DNA of 64,000 nucleotides from Jiella pelagia (lineage in GTDB: Bacteria > Pseudomonadota > Alphaproteobacteria > Rhizobiales > Rhizobiaceae), in assembly GCF_026898155.1 (NCBI RefSeq), contig NZ_CP114029.1:2584001-2648000 (forward strand), written 5' to 3'. This document shows positions 27,338 to 36,461 of this stretch, one piece after another (the stretch's first letter is position 1; each line of letters starts with the position of its first letter). Made by a program: the position numbers and the translations under genes. Under the pieces are notes generated by a model. That model was given only the letters and a program-made list of their open reading frames with translations, searched no databases and was not told the origin of the DNA.

Positions 27338-29076
27338 GGCTCTTCCGCAGATTGTGTGGTCATGAGGCTTTGCGACTCTTTCTGACACCGCAGATGATGC
27401 GGTGGAGAAGGCATGCTTCAGATATCCATGGTTCCCGGCTGCCTCTGCGGTCGAATCCGGCGCGAAGGGCCGTCGGGATTATCCGTTTCTGCGCAGAGCC
27501 GGCGTAGCGGGGCAACATGCCCGGAATGTCAGCAGCGATCGACAATCATTCACGGGTACTATCACCGGCGTCCGTTGGATCTGCCCCTGATTGGTCGCCA
27601 TGTCCGGCTCGATCTGCGGGTTCGGCGGTATGCCTGCCAGAACGCAAATTGCCGACGCCAAACTTTCGGAGAACGACTCCCGATGCTGATCGCGCCCTCG
27701 GCGCAACGGACCAAACGTCTGGCGAAGGCGCAGGCGAGGATCGGAGTGGCTCTCGGTGGCGCGGCAGGCAGCCGCCTTGCAGCGAAGATCGCCATGCCCG
27801 TGAGCGGCGACACGGTTCTGCGCCTGATCCGCCAGATGCCGCAGCCAGTCCTGCCGCCGGCCACGGTCATCGGTATTGACGACTGGGCCATGAAGAAGCG
27901 TTTGCGTTACGGCACGATCATCGTCGATCTCGAGCGACATTGCCCGATCGACCTCCTACCAGATCGTACGGCGGGAACGGTGACCGATTGGCTTCGCCAA
28001 AGGCCTGAGATCGAAATCGTCGCACGGGATCGCTCGACCGAATACCGTCGTGGGATCACGACGGGCGCTGCGAACGCCGTCCAGGTCGCCGATCGTTGGC
28101 ATCTTCTCTCCAACATGCGGCAAATGGTCGAGCGATGGACTGCAGGCGCTCATGCGCGGCTTCGGAGTTTGCCGCCGCTCCAGAGCGTAGAGACGTCAGG
28201 AAAGGGCCGCACCAAGGCGTTTCCCCGCACGCGGTCGGACGCCACGAGTGCCGCCGATAGCCGAGGACGGCGCATGGCCCAGTATGAAGACATCCGCCGC
28301 CGCTATCTCGCGGGCGAGACGCTGATGGCGATGACCCGTTCGACCGGCCTGGCTCGAGCAACCGTGCGCAAGTTTGCTCATGCCGAAAGCTTTCCCGAAC
28401 GCTCGGCTCGAGCGCCGCGGAGGAGCATCATCGACCCTTATCTGCCGATGCTCGAAGCGCGATTGGCAGAGGGCTGCGAGAACGGTCTTCGGCTTTGGCG
28501 TGAAGCCCGGGATCAGGGCTTTCCTGGAACGCCCAAGCAAATTCGGCGGTGGCTTCAGGATCGACGGACCGGCCTCTCGAAGTTCACCACGCATCGTAAC
28601 GGCGATCATGCTCGACCGCAGCAAGCCCCGCAACCACCGTCCCTGCGTTCGCCTCAGCAACTCGCGTGGATGATCGTCAAGGCGCCCGAGACGAGATCGG
28701 TCGATGAAGTCGACGTGATCCGGCGGATCGGCCAGGACCGTGACGCCATCGTCCTGATCCATCTCGTCCGTCGATTTGTTGACCTCGTCCGCCGTGTCGG
28801 CACGAAAGCTCGCGATGCCGGCCCGGTCTTCGACACATGGCTTCTTGAAGCAAAAACGTGCGGCGTGCGTGCGATGGAAACCTTCGCCGCAGGGCTCGAA
28901 CAGGACCGCAGCGCAGTCAACGCCGCTTTGCAAACCGGCTGGAGCAACGCGCAAACGGAAGGGCAGGTCACCAAGCTCAAACTGTTCAAGCGTTCAATGT
29001 ACGGACGCGGAAACCTCGATCTCCTTCGCCGACGGTTCCTCATGGCATCATGAACCACACAATCTGCGGAAGAGCC
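27338..29076 (+). mobile_element. ISL3-type element, copy B (complete)
   Basis: 1739 bp with terminal repeats GGCTCTTCCGCAGATTGTGTGG at both ends. The left flank does not carry the octamer found at its right (GGGAAACC, 29077); that octamer instead matches the left flank of copy A. A and B therefore behave as the outer ends of one composite. Confidence 0.85.
27413..29053 (+). CDS. ISL3-family transposase, copy B
   Basis: 546 residues. N-terminal zinc-binding region (CPECQQRS ... [11 protein letters not shown]), then the DDE core with [23 protein letters not shown] split over residues 140-165, [13 protein letters not shown] and [11 protein letters not shown], and the C-terminal [21 protein letters not shown]. 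The extreme N-terminus differs in frame from copy C because of a one-base difference near 27453. Confidence 0.9.
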   Translation: MLQISMVPGCLCGRIRREGPSGLSVSAQSRRSGATCPECQQRSTIIHGYYHRRPLDLPLIGRHVRLDLRVRRYACQNANCRRQTFGERLPMLIAPSAQRTKRLAKAQARIGVALGGAAGSRLAAKIAMPVSGDTVLRLIRQMPQPVLPPATVIGIDDWAMKKRLRYGTIIVDLERHCPIDLLPDRTAGTVTDWLRQRPEIEIVARDRSTEYRRGITTGAANAVQVADRWHLLSNMRQMVERWTAGAHARLRSLPPLQSVETSGKGRTKAFPRTRSDATSAADSRGRRMAQYEDIRRRYLAGETLMAMTRSTGLARATVRKFAHAESFPERSARAPRRSIIDPYLPMLEARLAEGCENGLRLWREARDQGFPGTPKQIRRWLQDRRTGLSKFTTHRNGDHARPQQAPQPPSLRSPQQLAWMIVKAPETRSVDEVDVIRRIGQDRDAIVLIHLVRRFVDLVRRVGTKARDAGPVFDTWLLEAKTCGVRAMETFAAGLEQDRSAVNAALQTGWSNAQTEGQVTKLKLFKRSMYGRGNLDLLRRRFLMAS

Positions 29077-29096
29077 GGGAAACCGGGACCACCTCA

Positions 29097-29499
29097 CTCC
29101 GTCGCCGACCAGATCCGGCCGAAGGTGCCCAAGCTCGCCGCCATCCTCGACGACGCCGAGCCCGACGTGCTGGCCTACATGACCTTCCCGAGAGAGCATC
29201 GTGCCAAGTTGCACAGCACGAACCCGATCGAGCGGCTGAACGGCGAGATCAAGCGGCGCACCGACGTCGTCGGCATCTTCCCAAACGACGAGGCCATCCT
29301 GCGTCTCGTCGGCGCCCTGCTGCTCGAGCAGAATGACGAATGGGCTGTGCAGCGAGCGCGATACATGACGCTGGAATCCGTCGCGCCCTTGAGCGATGAT
29401 CCTCTCATCAGCCTGCCAGCCGTGGCCCGCTGATCAGCCCGGCACTGCCGGAAACCGCGGTCCAAAGCCGTCAGCTACACCACGCCCCGGGACACGATC
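29097..29499 (+). mobile_element. IS256-type element B, copy 3, 3' fragment
   Basis: Carries the last 110 codons of the element-B transposase, ending [11 protein letters not shown] at 29433, and the 3' terminal repeat GGACACGATC ending at 29499. It is followed by the octamer GCGCGGTC, whose complement flanks the 5' end of copy 2 at 43635. Confidence 0.8.
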
Positions 29500-29507
29500 G
29501 CGCGGTC
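29500..29507. repeat. One half of a split 8-bp target duplication
   Basis: GCGCGGTC directly after the 3' end of IS256-type element B copy 3. The complementary octamer follows the 5' end of copy 2 at 43635-43642; together they mark one original insertion. Confidence 0.7.
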
Positions 29508-29516
29508 TCCAAAAGG

Positions 29517-30593
29517 TTAGCTTTGAGATCCCGCAAGCGATGATAGCCAGCCCAACCGACTAGCCATTGGTTGTGCCCAAAGCTTCAGTAGAGCTTTGCG
29601 GACCTTTGCCAGACTCTCGTCCAGATCCGCCTTCTCCAAGGCACATACGATGCGCGAGATACGAATTCCCTCGTTAGCGATCCATTTGATCCTGAGCGAG
29701 GGGTCGTTGCGGCGAGAGGAGGAAATCCGCTTGCCGTCGATGTCAAGAATATTGCCATTGCGGTCGGTCGCGGGGACAGCCTCATGGTGGATCGCGATGA
29801 CCTCCCAGCCAGAATTCAGCACCGGCGAACCGGAGCTGCCCTTCTCGGTGTCGCCCGTATACCAACAGAAATCATCGACGCTCGACTCATTCTCGAGGTA
29901 AATGAGGGTGCTCTCGTGGACGGTGATGCGCTTTGAGCGGCCCATCGGGTGCTGAATGATGTTGACCGGCTCGCTGATCAGGACCTTGCCTTCGTCCCGC
30001 AGTAGAGGGAGCCAGCCGAAGACCGACAGATCGGGAAAGTGCTCCGCCTCGTGCAGCGCCACCATGGCCACATCGAGCGCTTCGTCCACGAACCAGAACC
30101 GCGCCGGGTCTGCGGCGTAGACTACGGTGTTCTGAGGCGTGCCGATCGTGTTGTCGTCGAACAGGAAGTCGAACGTTGCTTGTCGCGCCTGTCCCGGGTT
30201 TCGCAAGACGTGTGCGTTGGTGACGACGACCCCGGCGCCGACCAAGAAGCCGGTTCCGGTCTCGATCCCGCGCGTGATCCGGCAGACCGACCGGGCGGCC
30301 AGCAGACCGATCTCGAGAAACTCGCCCGACAGGATGTTGTTGCGCGCGCCGACGAAGGCCTCCGCCGCCAAACTTCGCACCGCCGTGAGTGGCATGTCAA
30401 GGGCATCCGCCATATTGGCCATCGTCTGCGTCCGCAGCTCCGCCTTCAGGCGACGGCTCTCGGTGTCAAGATCGCGGCCTCGTCCGGAATCGATGCGCCG
30501 GCGCGCAGCTTCGATCCGGTCCTGAACCTTCTCCATGCGCTCGAGTGCGCTCGGAAGGCCAGCCCGATCCAGGTCGTTAGTACTGAATGCCAT
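29517..30593 (-). CDS. Trypsin-like (V8-type) serine protease with helical N-terminus
   Basis: 358 residues, no signal peptide. Residues 1-70 are charged and helical (SALERMEKVQDRIEAARRRI). A chymotrypsin-fold protease follows: TGTGFLVGAGVVVTNAHVL (catalytic His), ALDVAMVALHE (Asp), GDTEKGSSGSPVLN (Ser), so the triad is complete. The C-terminal 70 residues may pack as helices. A predicted cytoplasmic protease of this sort usually cleaves a partner. It is divergent from the SGNH gene across about 70 bases, so the two may share regulation. AGGGCGG precedes the start at 30593. The family beyond the fold is not recognised. Confidence 0.8.
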   Translation of the reverse strand: MAFSTNDLDRAGLPSALERMEKVQDRIEAARRRIDSGRGRDLDTESRRLKAELRTQTMANMADALDMPLTAVRSLAAEAFVGARNNILSGEFLEIGLLAARSVCRITRGIETGTGFLVGAGVVVTNAHVLRNPGQARQATFDFLFDDNTIGTPQNTVVYAADPARFWFVDEALDVAMVALHEAEHFPDLSVFGWLPLLRDEGKVLISEPVNIIQHPMGRSKRITVHESTLIYLENESSVDDFCWYTGDTEKGSSGSPVLNSGWEVIAIHHEAVPATDRNGNILDIDGKRISSSRRNDPSLRIKWIANEGIRISRIVCALEKADLDESLAKVRKALLKLWAQPMASRLGWLSSLAGSQS

Positions 30594-30663
30594 AGCCGCC
30601 CTAGCCCTTTCCTTCCGATTGAAATAACGTAGCGTAATATAACCTTGGATGGAGCGAACCGCC

Positions 30664-31740
30664 ATGACTGATGACGATCAAGACAATCCCTTCGCGCCGA
30701 TCTCCTACGAAGATTACGTCAGTCTGGCCGGTGACCTTAACAAGCGCGAGACGTTCGTCGCCTATTCGATCGTCCAGCGCGGCGCGGGAGGCTTCGACTT
30801 CCGCATCGCGCCGAACCCCGACCTCGTCGAAATGTCCGAGGACGAGGCCAAGCTCGAGAACGCGATGTCCATCGGTAACTCGACGGACCGCGCTGCACGC
30901 GCGCTTGGTTTTGCGAAGGACCGGATCTTCAACCGATCCAAGCCGGTGATTGTTTCGGAGGGGGATAGCTGGTTCCAGTTCCCGATCCTGATCGACGATG
31001 TAATCGACCACCTCAAAGACGACTATGCTATCCTATCGCTCGGTGCGGCGGGCGACACGGCTGCCAATATGGTGGATGGACCGGTCGCAGCCGGCGGCGC
31101 AGAGTATCTCGGCCAGCTCAAGGCCCAGGCGAAGGACGTGCGCGCGTTTCTCTTCTCGGCGGCGGGGAACGACATCATCGGCGAGGATCCGGTCACCAAG
31201 GTGTCCGCCCTGCAAGGCATCCTCCGGCCATTCAACGGTGACTTGACGGACGTGGGGGGTCACATCGACCAAGTGGAGGTCGGTCGCCGAATCGCGACGC
31301 TGTCGGCACGCTACGCTAAGGTGATCGCCACGATCCGGACCGCGCCAGGGCTTCAGCGACTTCCAATCCTATTCCACGGTTACGACTACTGCTTCCCTTG
31401 GCCATGGGGAGAGGATGATCCTCGGAAGCCGGGCTACGCCGCGCGAGACGAGTGGCTCGGGGAGCCCTTCGCCAAGCGGGGCTTTCCGTCGGCTACCGAC
31501 GCCGCGCTGGCCCTGCGTCGCAACATCCTGAAGGCTCTGATCGACCGTCTCTACAATATGCTGCACGGCTTGGCCGGACCGTCTTCGCAAAGTCTTATCT
31601 GGGTGGTCGACTGCCGCGGCGCGATGCCGTCGGTAACCGACTGGAACGACGAGATCCACGGAACGTCCGATGGTTTCGCGAAGGTGGCTATCCGGTTCAA
31701 GAAGGCGATGACGGAAGCCCTCGCCGCTGGCGGGGCGTAA
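30664..31740 (+). CDS. SGNH/GDSL hydrolase-like protein
   Basis: 358 residues. Block I is VSEGDSWFQFP (nucleophile Ser), a middle block LSLGAAGDTAANM supplies the Gly, block III is FSAAGNDIIGEDP (Asn), and block V is DWNDEIHGTSDGF with the Asp/His pair; all four SGNH residues can be placed. Nothing suggests secretion. Family members deacylate or de-esterify lipids, sugars or peptidoglycan; the substrate here is unknown. An in-frame ATG at 30649 is an alternative start. It is divergent from the cytoplasmic protease and lies upstream of a separate four-part secreted cassette. Confidence 0.75.
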   Translation: MTDDDQDNPFAPISYEDYVSLAGDLNKRETFVAYSIVQRGAGGFDFRIAPNPDLVEMSEDEAKLENAMSIGNSTDRAARALGFAKDRIFNRSKPVIVSEGDSWFQFPILIDDVIDHLKDDYAILSLGAAGDTAANMVDGPVAAGGAEYLGQLKAQAKDVRAFLFSAAGNDIIGEDPVTKVSALQGILRPFNGDLTDVGGHIDQVEVGRRIATLSARYAKVIATIRTAPGLQRLPILFHGYDYCFPWPWGEDDPRKPGYAARDEWLGEPFAKRGFPSATDAALALRRNILKALIDRLYNMLHGLAGPSSQSLIWVVDCRGAMPSVTDWNDEIHGTSDGFAKVAIRFKKAMTEALAAGGA

Positions 31741-31867
31741 GACGTCGTGCTGCAGGTCAAGGGACCGCGAGCCTTCGGCTTTGGAGACGCGGGCATATCC
31801 GATCCGCATGTTTCTCCAACGGCTCGATGGGGCAAGCCACGAGCGCATATCGAATAGAGGTACCGTC

Positions 31868-32395
31868 ATGTTCTTTCGTGTGTACGTTCCCCTCATCGTT
31901 ACCGGCCTAGCGGTAGGCACTATGGTCGGAGCTACGGAAACGCCCGGCATTACGGCCACTGTTGTCGGCGCCGTCGTCGCGACCATCACCGGTCTGGTGG
32001 CGATTGCGAACAATTTCGGGGACATGTCCAAGGAAGTGCGCGAAGCCCGTGCGGAGCTGGCTGCTCAAGGTCAAGCACAAATGGCATGCTTTGCCGTTGT
32101 TTTGGCTGTGTCGTCTCTCACGTCCGCCGCATTACTGAGAGGGGACGAACCGTTTTCTCGAGTTTTTTTACCTCTAACGTCAGGACAGTCTGCACAGACG
32201 GTTTGTGATCAACCGACGGCTGACGAAATGAAGACCGCGCTTGCAGCCCAAGCACCAGAGACGGATGACGAGTTAGTGAAATTGCTCGCAGAGTTTGTCG
32301 CTCAGAATGAAAAGGGCTCGATCAAACTCGACGATAATAATCTCTTCAAGGCGATGAAGCTGATATGCCGCACGGGGATGGAGCTTGCAAAATGA
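31868..32395 (+). CDS. Small inner-membrane hypothetical protein
   Basis: 175 residues with three probable membrane helices: about 4-22 (VPLIVTGLAVGTMVGA), 27-47 (ITATVVGAVVATITGLVAIA) and 72-92 (MACFAVVLAVSSLTSAALL). The C-terminal soluble tail has two cysteines. No family recognised. Its stop overlaps the start of the secreted protease gene (ATGA), so they are translationally coupled. Confidence 0.65.
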   Translation: MFFRVYVPLIVTGLAVGTMVGATETPGITATVVGAVVATITGLVAIANNFGDMSKEVREARAELAAQGQAQMACFAVVLAVSSLTSAALLRGDEPFSRVFLPLTSGQSAQTVCDQPTADEMKTALAAQAPETDDELVKLLAEFVAQNEKGSIKLDDNNLFKAMKLICRTGMELAK

Positions 32396-34087
32396 ATACA
32401 AACCGAGCGGTATTCTTTATCTCCTATTGCGTCATGTTCGCTGCAACTGCTACGGTGAACGCCACTTGTCTACCATCAAACGTCGCTCTACTGGAAAGGC
32501 ACACCTTCAGACTGACGGTTGCCCGGCCGGCGGGTTTGATCCAGCAAACGGCATTCCGCGTTAGAGGACATGAAGGGCTTTTTACGGCGCTGCACGGCGT
32601 AGTGGGTGGGACCCGTATGTCTGCCTATCGCGGGTCTGAACTGGACGATTCGATTGGATATGAGGCCTTTGCAGGAGAGCGCGCCTTACGGATCCACAGT
32701 TACGACGCTGAAGCCGACATTGCATTCCTCGTGCCGAAGAGCGGCGAGTTCGGAGGCCCTCGGACCCCTGACGGTAAGAACGATGGTCTCGTCTTTGGCG
32801 GAAGCCCAGCAGCTGCTGAAGGATCCGGCCTGGCGGACAATCCAACGACCCGTCTGCGTCCGAACGCGCTCGTCAGAACACGATCGCTCTGTGCTCTCGG
32901 CTACCCGCAGGCGACGGATGTCCAGAAAGACCATGAGTTGCGCGTGCGAGAACGCACGCGAACGATCGGTGACGCAATCGGTCGCAATGCGCAGTATCTT
33001 TGGTTCAAGCATTATTTGGAAGCGGTGAAAAGTCCCGATCCCACGCTCGCCATCCTTTCACTTGATGGTCAGATTCGCGGCGGCGATTCCGGCGCACCCC
33101 TTGTCGATGCGCAAGGCGAAGTAGTCGCGGCAGCGACTGGAGGCATCGGCGTCAATTTAAACTGGGCGATGCCGCTTTCGAACAGTTGCTTCTTCTCAAA
33201 CAAGCTGTGCCAAATGGACGCCCCTCCAAATGAATTCGTGAAAAAACTTGACGAGGCTGCAAGACGTTTCCACCGCGGACAAGAAGACGGCATTTTCGAC
33301 AGAATGGGTGGAATCTTCGCTGCGTCGAGAGCCCTTGAGCCCCTGCCTATTGGATCGATTGTTGCCGGTCCAAGGGGAAGCCCCGAACTCGGCCCGTTTA
33401 TAACCATTGAGGCGATTGCCGAGCCTCAAGAATTGCGATACGATCACTCTCAGCATTCGATCGACAAATTCGCATCCGATCCTTGGCGCCTGCTTTTCGC
33501 CACATATCAACGTCGTCGGGCAGGGAGGGAAGAGCTTAATTTTACCCGAACAGGCGACACCCTTTTCCCGCCTCTGTATGTCAGCCGTTCTCGAGGACGA
33601 AGCAATTCTACGTCTTTACGAAATGTTGAAAGGCGAGAATGAAAGCGGCTTTCTGCGACGCGTCATAGGCGTCGATGTCCCGACGGTCGAAAGCACCCGG
33701 AAGGACATATGTGATCGTCGTCGCCAAGCCCTCGACGATTGCAAAGCGTCTCGGCGAGGTCCGGACGGGAGCTTGACCGGCCTTCCGTCTGACGTTTCGC
33801 GCTTCGATGTAGCAATCCTTTCGGCACACGAAGGCAACTTTTGTGGAGACCAAGGTACGAGCCACGTCGACGATATAAACTGGAGCTATCGCTTGGACAC
33901 GAAGTCGAAAGGCGCCTTCGACGCTCTCGACAAGCTAGAAGATGCGTTAAAATGGTTTCAGCAGAACAGCGCACTTGTGGATAGCGCGGGCCAAGCGATC
34001 GACTGCGCGGAAACAGAGTCGCCGAAGAAATGTCTCTTCGAGAAAATTGTGAAGCCGCTCATGTTCAACTTCGCAGTAGAGCGTTGA
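32392..34087 (+). CDS. Secreted trypsin-like serine protease with long C-terminal domain (frame restored at GAGCCTC)
   Basis: After repair, 564 residues. Signal peptide (MNTNRAVFFISYCVMFAATA), then a chymotrypsin-fold domain: FTALHGVVGG (His), YDAEADIAFLVP (Asp), QIRGGDSGAPLVD (Ser), so catalytic residues are intact. Several cysteines suggest export. The written frame breaks at 33421-33427 (GAGCCTC); read as GAGCTC it continues AIAELKNCDTITLSIRSTN and a further 210 residues to 34087 with no known domain. Codon use and base composition are more AT-rich than the core genes, indicating foreign origin. The next gene starts 2 bases later. Confidence 0.8.
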
Positions 34088-34089
34088 AA

Positions 34090-34911
34090 ATGACCACTTT
34101 GCGACTGGGAAAACCATTCTGCTTACTTCTTTATGCGCTCTCACTGGTTCTGCGCCCGCAAATATCGGTTGCCCAGCAATCAAACACTATGGAACGGCGT
34201 TTCAATATCCCCGCCGGCTCAAAAAGCTTTGACATTCGCGGCCGCGCTGTGGCCATCGGATGGGATCGATCGACCCTCCTTGCCACCAGCGCGCCAAACG
34301 AGCCTATTGATCTCAGCACCTCCGTTGATTTGGATCTGTCGGGCTTGCAGGCCGCCGTCGTCTACGAACTCAACGCCTATCGCAGAGAGAACGAATGTGG
34401 CGACAACTATGCCGGACAGGATTTCTCATTCAATGAGATCTCGGATGGTGCGGCTCAATTGCGAGGGTCAATTCAGTTCAAACAGTATGTTTGCTTGGAT
34501 GGCAAGCTAAGAAGTCTTTTAGGATCGCAACCGATACAGGTCCTAAAAGATAATATTTCTGTTTCAGCCGTCGTCGTGCCTAGAATTAACGATTCTGCCC
34601 TGTCTTTGGATGTCGAATTGACGTCGATCGAGCCACGCAACGATCTAGTCAGAGGAATTGTTGAGGCTTTTAATCTTAGGGCCGTTATTCTCCAACTCGT
34701 ACAAAATCAACTCGACAACTTGATTGAGCGGGAACCGCTGACCATCGACCTGAATGGCGGAAGCCTCAATCTGCGGCCAGTGATTAGCAGAGCCCGCTTT
34801 GTCAGGAGAAGCAATGATCAGTTGGGCGGCCAAATCTCAGGTGTGGTCGAGGTCGACGCCGATACGTTTTTTGAGATCCTATCCTCCGGGTTGTTCTCAG
34901 AGCGACGATAG
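34090..34911 (+). CDS. Periplasmic or outer-envelope hypothetical protein
   Basis: 273 residues with a signal peptide (KPFCLLLYALSLVLRPQISVAQQ, cleaved near residue 29, shown here from residue 8). The mature part is rich in beta-strand-like stretches (STSVDLDLSGLQAAVVYELN, ISVSAVVVPRINDSALSLDV) and has two cysteines. No family recognised. Last gene of the membrane protein-protease-envelope protein cassette; likely the protease's partner or target. Confidence 0.6.
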   Translation: MTTLRLGKPFCLLLYALSLVLRPQISVAQQSNTMERRFNIPAGSKSFDIRGRAVAIGWDRSTLLATSAPNEPIDLSTSVDLDLSGLQAAVVYELNAYRRENECGDNYAGQDFSFNEISDGAAQLRGSIQFKQYVCLDGKLRSLLGSQPIQVLKDNISVSAVVVPRINDSALSLDVELTSIEPRNDLVRGIVEAFNLRAVILQLVQNQLDNLIEREPLTIDLNGGSLNLRPVISRARFVRRSNDQLGGQISGVVEVDADTFFEILSSGLFSERR

Positions 34912-34943
34912 CGGGGCAATTACCCCCTTTTGCGGCGTCGGGG

Positions 34944-35147
34944 TCAGATGCTGACGGTTTTGAGGATGGTCTGGAAGGTGTTGGTTCGGGGACGCAGCCT
35001 CGCGATATCGACGACGGTGCAGATGTCGGCCTCGCCCTCGACGGAGCACATGGCGCGGTAGCCGTTGGTGACCTTGCGCCGGATGACGGCGGGCCGCAGC
35101 GCGCGTTCGCAGGAGTTGTTGGTCGGCTTGAGGAGCCCTGTGACGTT
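34944..35147 (-). pseudogene. IS66-family TnpC, C-terminal fragment
   Basis: Reads GLLKPTNNSCERALRPAVIR, then RKVTNGYRAMCSVEGEADIC and an end at TILKTVSI, the typical C-terminus of the IS66 large transposase (N-N-x-x-E-R-A-L-R-P motif). It is cut at about 35148 by the IS3-type remnant Z. Confidence 0.8.
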
Positions 35148-35204
35148 GCCCCCTCGGCTCAATCCAGTTTGAAGTTCGTTCTGGCCTACCAAGAGGACCA
35201 GGAC

Positions 35205-35543
35205 ATGAAGCGCAGTCGTTTCTCCGAAGAACAGATCATCGGCATCCCGAAGGAGCAGGAGGCCGGGGTTCCGGTCGCCGAGTCTCTGCCGCAAGCACGG
35301 CGTCAGCGATGCCAGCATCTACAAATGGAAGGCCAGGTTTGGCGGGATGGACGTCAGTGAGGCTCGCCGGCTCCGAGCGCTCGAGGACGAGAACGCCAAG
35401 CTGAAGCGGATGCTGGCCGATGCGATGCTCGACAACGTCGCCTTGAAGGATCTTTTGGGAAAGAAGTGGTGACGCCCGCTGCCAGGCGGAATGCCGTCGT
35501 CCATCTCATGGAGCGCCGCGAGATGAGCGAACGGCGGGCGTGT
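35205..35543 (+). pseudogene. IS3-type element Z remnant (orfA with frameshift, start of orfB)
   Basis: OrfA begins MKRSRFSEEQIIGI and ends LKDLLGKKW at 35472, with a one-base shift around 35285 (VAESLPQARRQ in place of the expected VADLCRKHGVSD-like stretch). OrfB starts TPAARRNAVVHLMERREMSE and stops being recognisable at about 35543. Confidence 0.75.
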
Positions 35544-35631
35544 AATACCGCCGAGCAGATGATGTGACTCGGGTGTGATTTGCGCGGTACGCCTACGGCG
35601 GAGACCGCCTTGCGGGGTTTAGGTTTCGCGC

Positions 35632-36042
35632 TTGAAAACAGTGCGTATGGACAGGAATACGCACAGAGCCTTAGAGCGGCTTGAGATCGTCGAGACGGGG
35701 CGGCGTCGTCGCTGGAGCGACGAGGAGAAGCTGAAGATCGTCATCGAGAGCATGGCATGCCCGCGGCTGGTCTCGGCGACGGCCCGGCGGTACGGGATAT
35801 CGCGCTCGCAACTGGCGACGTGGCGGCGGACGTTTCGAGACGCCCCAGCCGGACCGGATCTCGTGCCAACGTTTGTTCCTGCGGTGCTCGCACCGGTATC
35901 GGAGTTGCCGAGGCAAGGGAGCGTGGCGACGTCCTCTCGCATGGAGATCATCCTGACGTGCGGGCGACGGATCGTCATCGACGCCGGTGTCGATCCCGAG
36001 GCTCTGGCGCGGGTCATCGCCGTTGTGGATCGGCGCCGATGA
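35632..36042 (+). CDS. tnpA: IS66-family TnpA
   Basis: 136 residues: HTH protein with RRRRWSDEEKLKIVIESMA, SATARRYGISRSQLATWRR, and the conserved C-terminal IDAGVDPEALARVIAVVD. Overlaps the tnpB start by ATGA as in complete IS66 elements, but the element is otherwise broken. Confidence 0.85.
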   Translation: MKTVRMDRNTHRALERLEIVETGRRRRWSDEEKLKIVIESMACPRLVSATARRYGISRSQLATWRRTFRDAPAGPDLVPTFVPAVLAPVSELPRQGSVATSSRMEIILTCGRRIVIDAGVDPEALARVIAVVDRRR

Positions 36043-36263
36043 TCCCGGTTCCGAGCGGGGTGCGGGTCTGGCTGGCGACGGGGCATGTCGATATGCGTAA
36101 AGGCTTCCCGGGCCTGTCGCTGATGGTGCAGGAGGTGCTGAAGCGCGACCCGAACAGTGGTCATCTGTTCTGCTTTCGTGGCCGTAGAGGCGACCTTTTG
36201 AAGATCATCTGGCATGATGGCCAGGGCGCGTGCAAACCATCGGCATGGAACCTCTGCAGATGA
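36039..36263 (+). pseudogene. IS66-family TnpB, C-terminally truncated
   Basis: Starts MIPVPSGVRVWLATGHVDMR and keeps LCF-type FCFRGRRGDLLKIIWHDGQG, but diverges after about 64 residues (CKPSAWNLCR). The family is normally about 115 residues. Joined to unrelated sequence at about 36232. Confidence 0.8.
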
Positions 36264-36461
36264 TGTGGATTCCGGCGCTAGACCGGCTGTGAGCGCCGAG
36301 GCTTTGCTCGCGCTGGTAGTCTGGAAGGCGCGCAGGGATGGCCGAGACGATCCACCCGCCAGCACCGTCCTGGTCCGAGCTGCCTTCGGACCGGAGGATG
36401 AGACTGGTCGCGCTGATCGGTCGCCTGGCGGCGCGGCGCCTGGACCTCATCGGCGAGGAGA
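36264..36461 (+). other. Fragment linked to another mobile element
   Basis: Contains a short frame from about 36337 reading MAETIHPPAPSWSELPSDRR and LVALIGRLAARRLDLIGEE, cut off at 36462 by the IS256-type element C. Similar short proteins accompany some transposons; I cannot name the family. Confidence 0.3.

Larger units (their letters stand above)
23785..29096 (-). mobile_element. IS3-type element X, copy 1, expanded by three further IS
   Basis: Outer ends TGAGGTGGTCCCC (23785) and its counterpart ...GGGACCACCTCA (29096). Inside it lie IS256-type element D (24369-25690) and, within the left inverted repeat at the duplicated octamer GGGAAACC (26360-26367 and 29077-29084), the ISL3/IS3-Y/ISL3 block. 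No 3-bp duplication flanks the outer ends (ATC left, CTC right), so the two ends come from different insertion events. Confidence 0.75.

Noticed and set aside
29097..29433. A short transposase gene at the left edge of the cargo
   Set aside because: It is the 3' fragment of an IS256-B transposase with no start region; annotated as part of a remnant element.
35358..35364. A further GAGCCTC-type error site (GAGGCTC) in the IS3-type Z orfA
   Set aside because: Here the heptamer is in frame in normal sequence (DVSEARRLRALEDE), so it is a natural occurrence and not an error.
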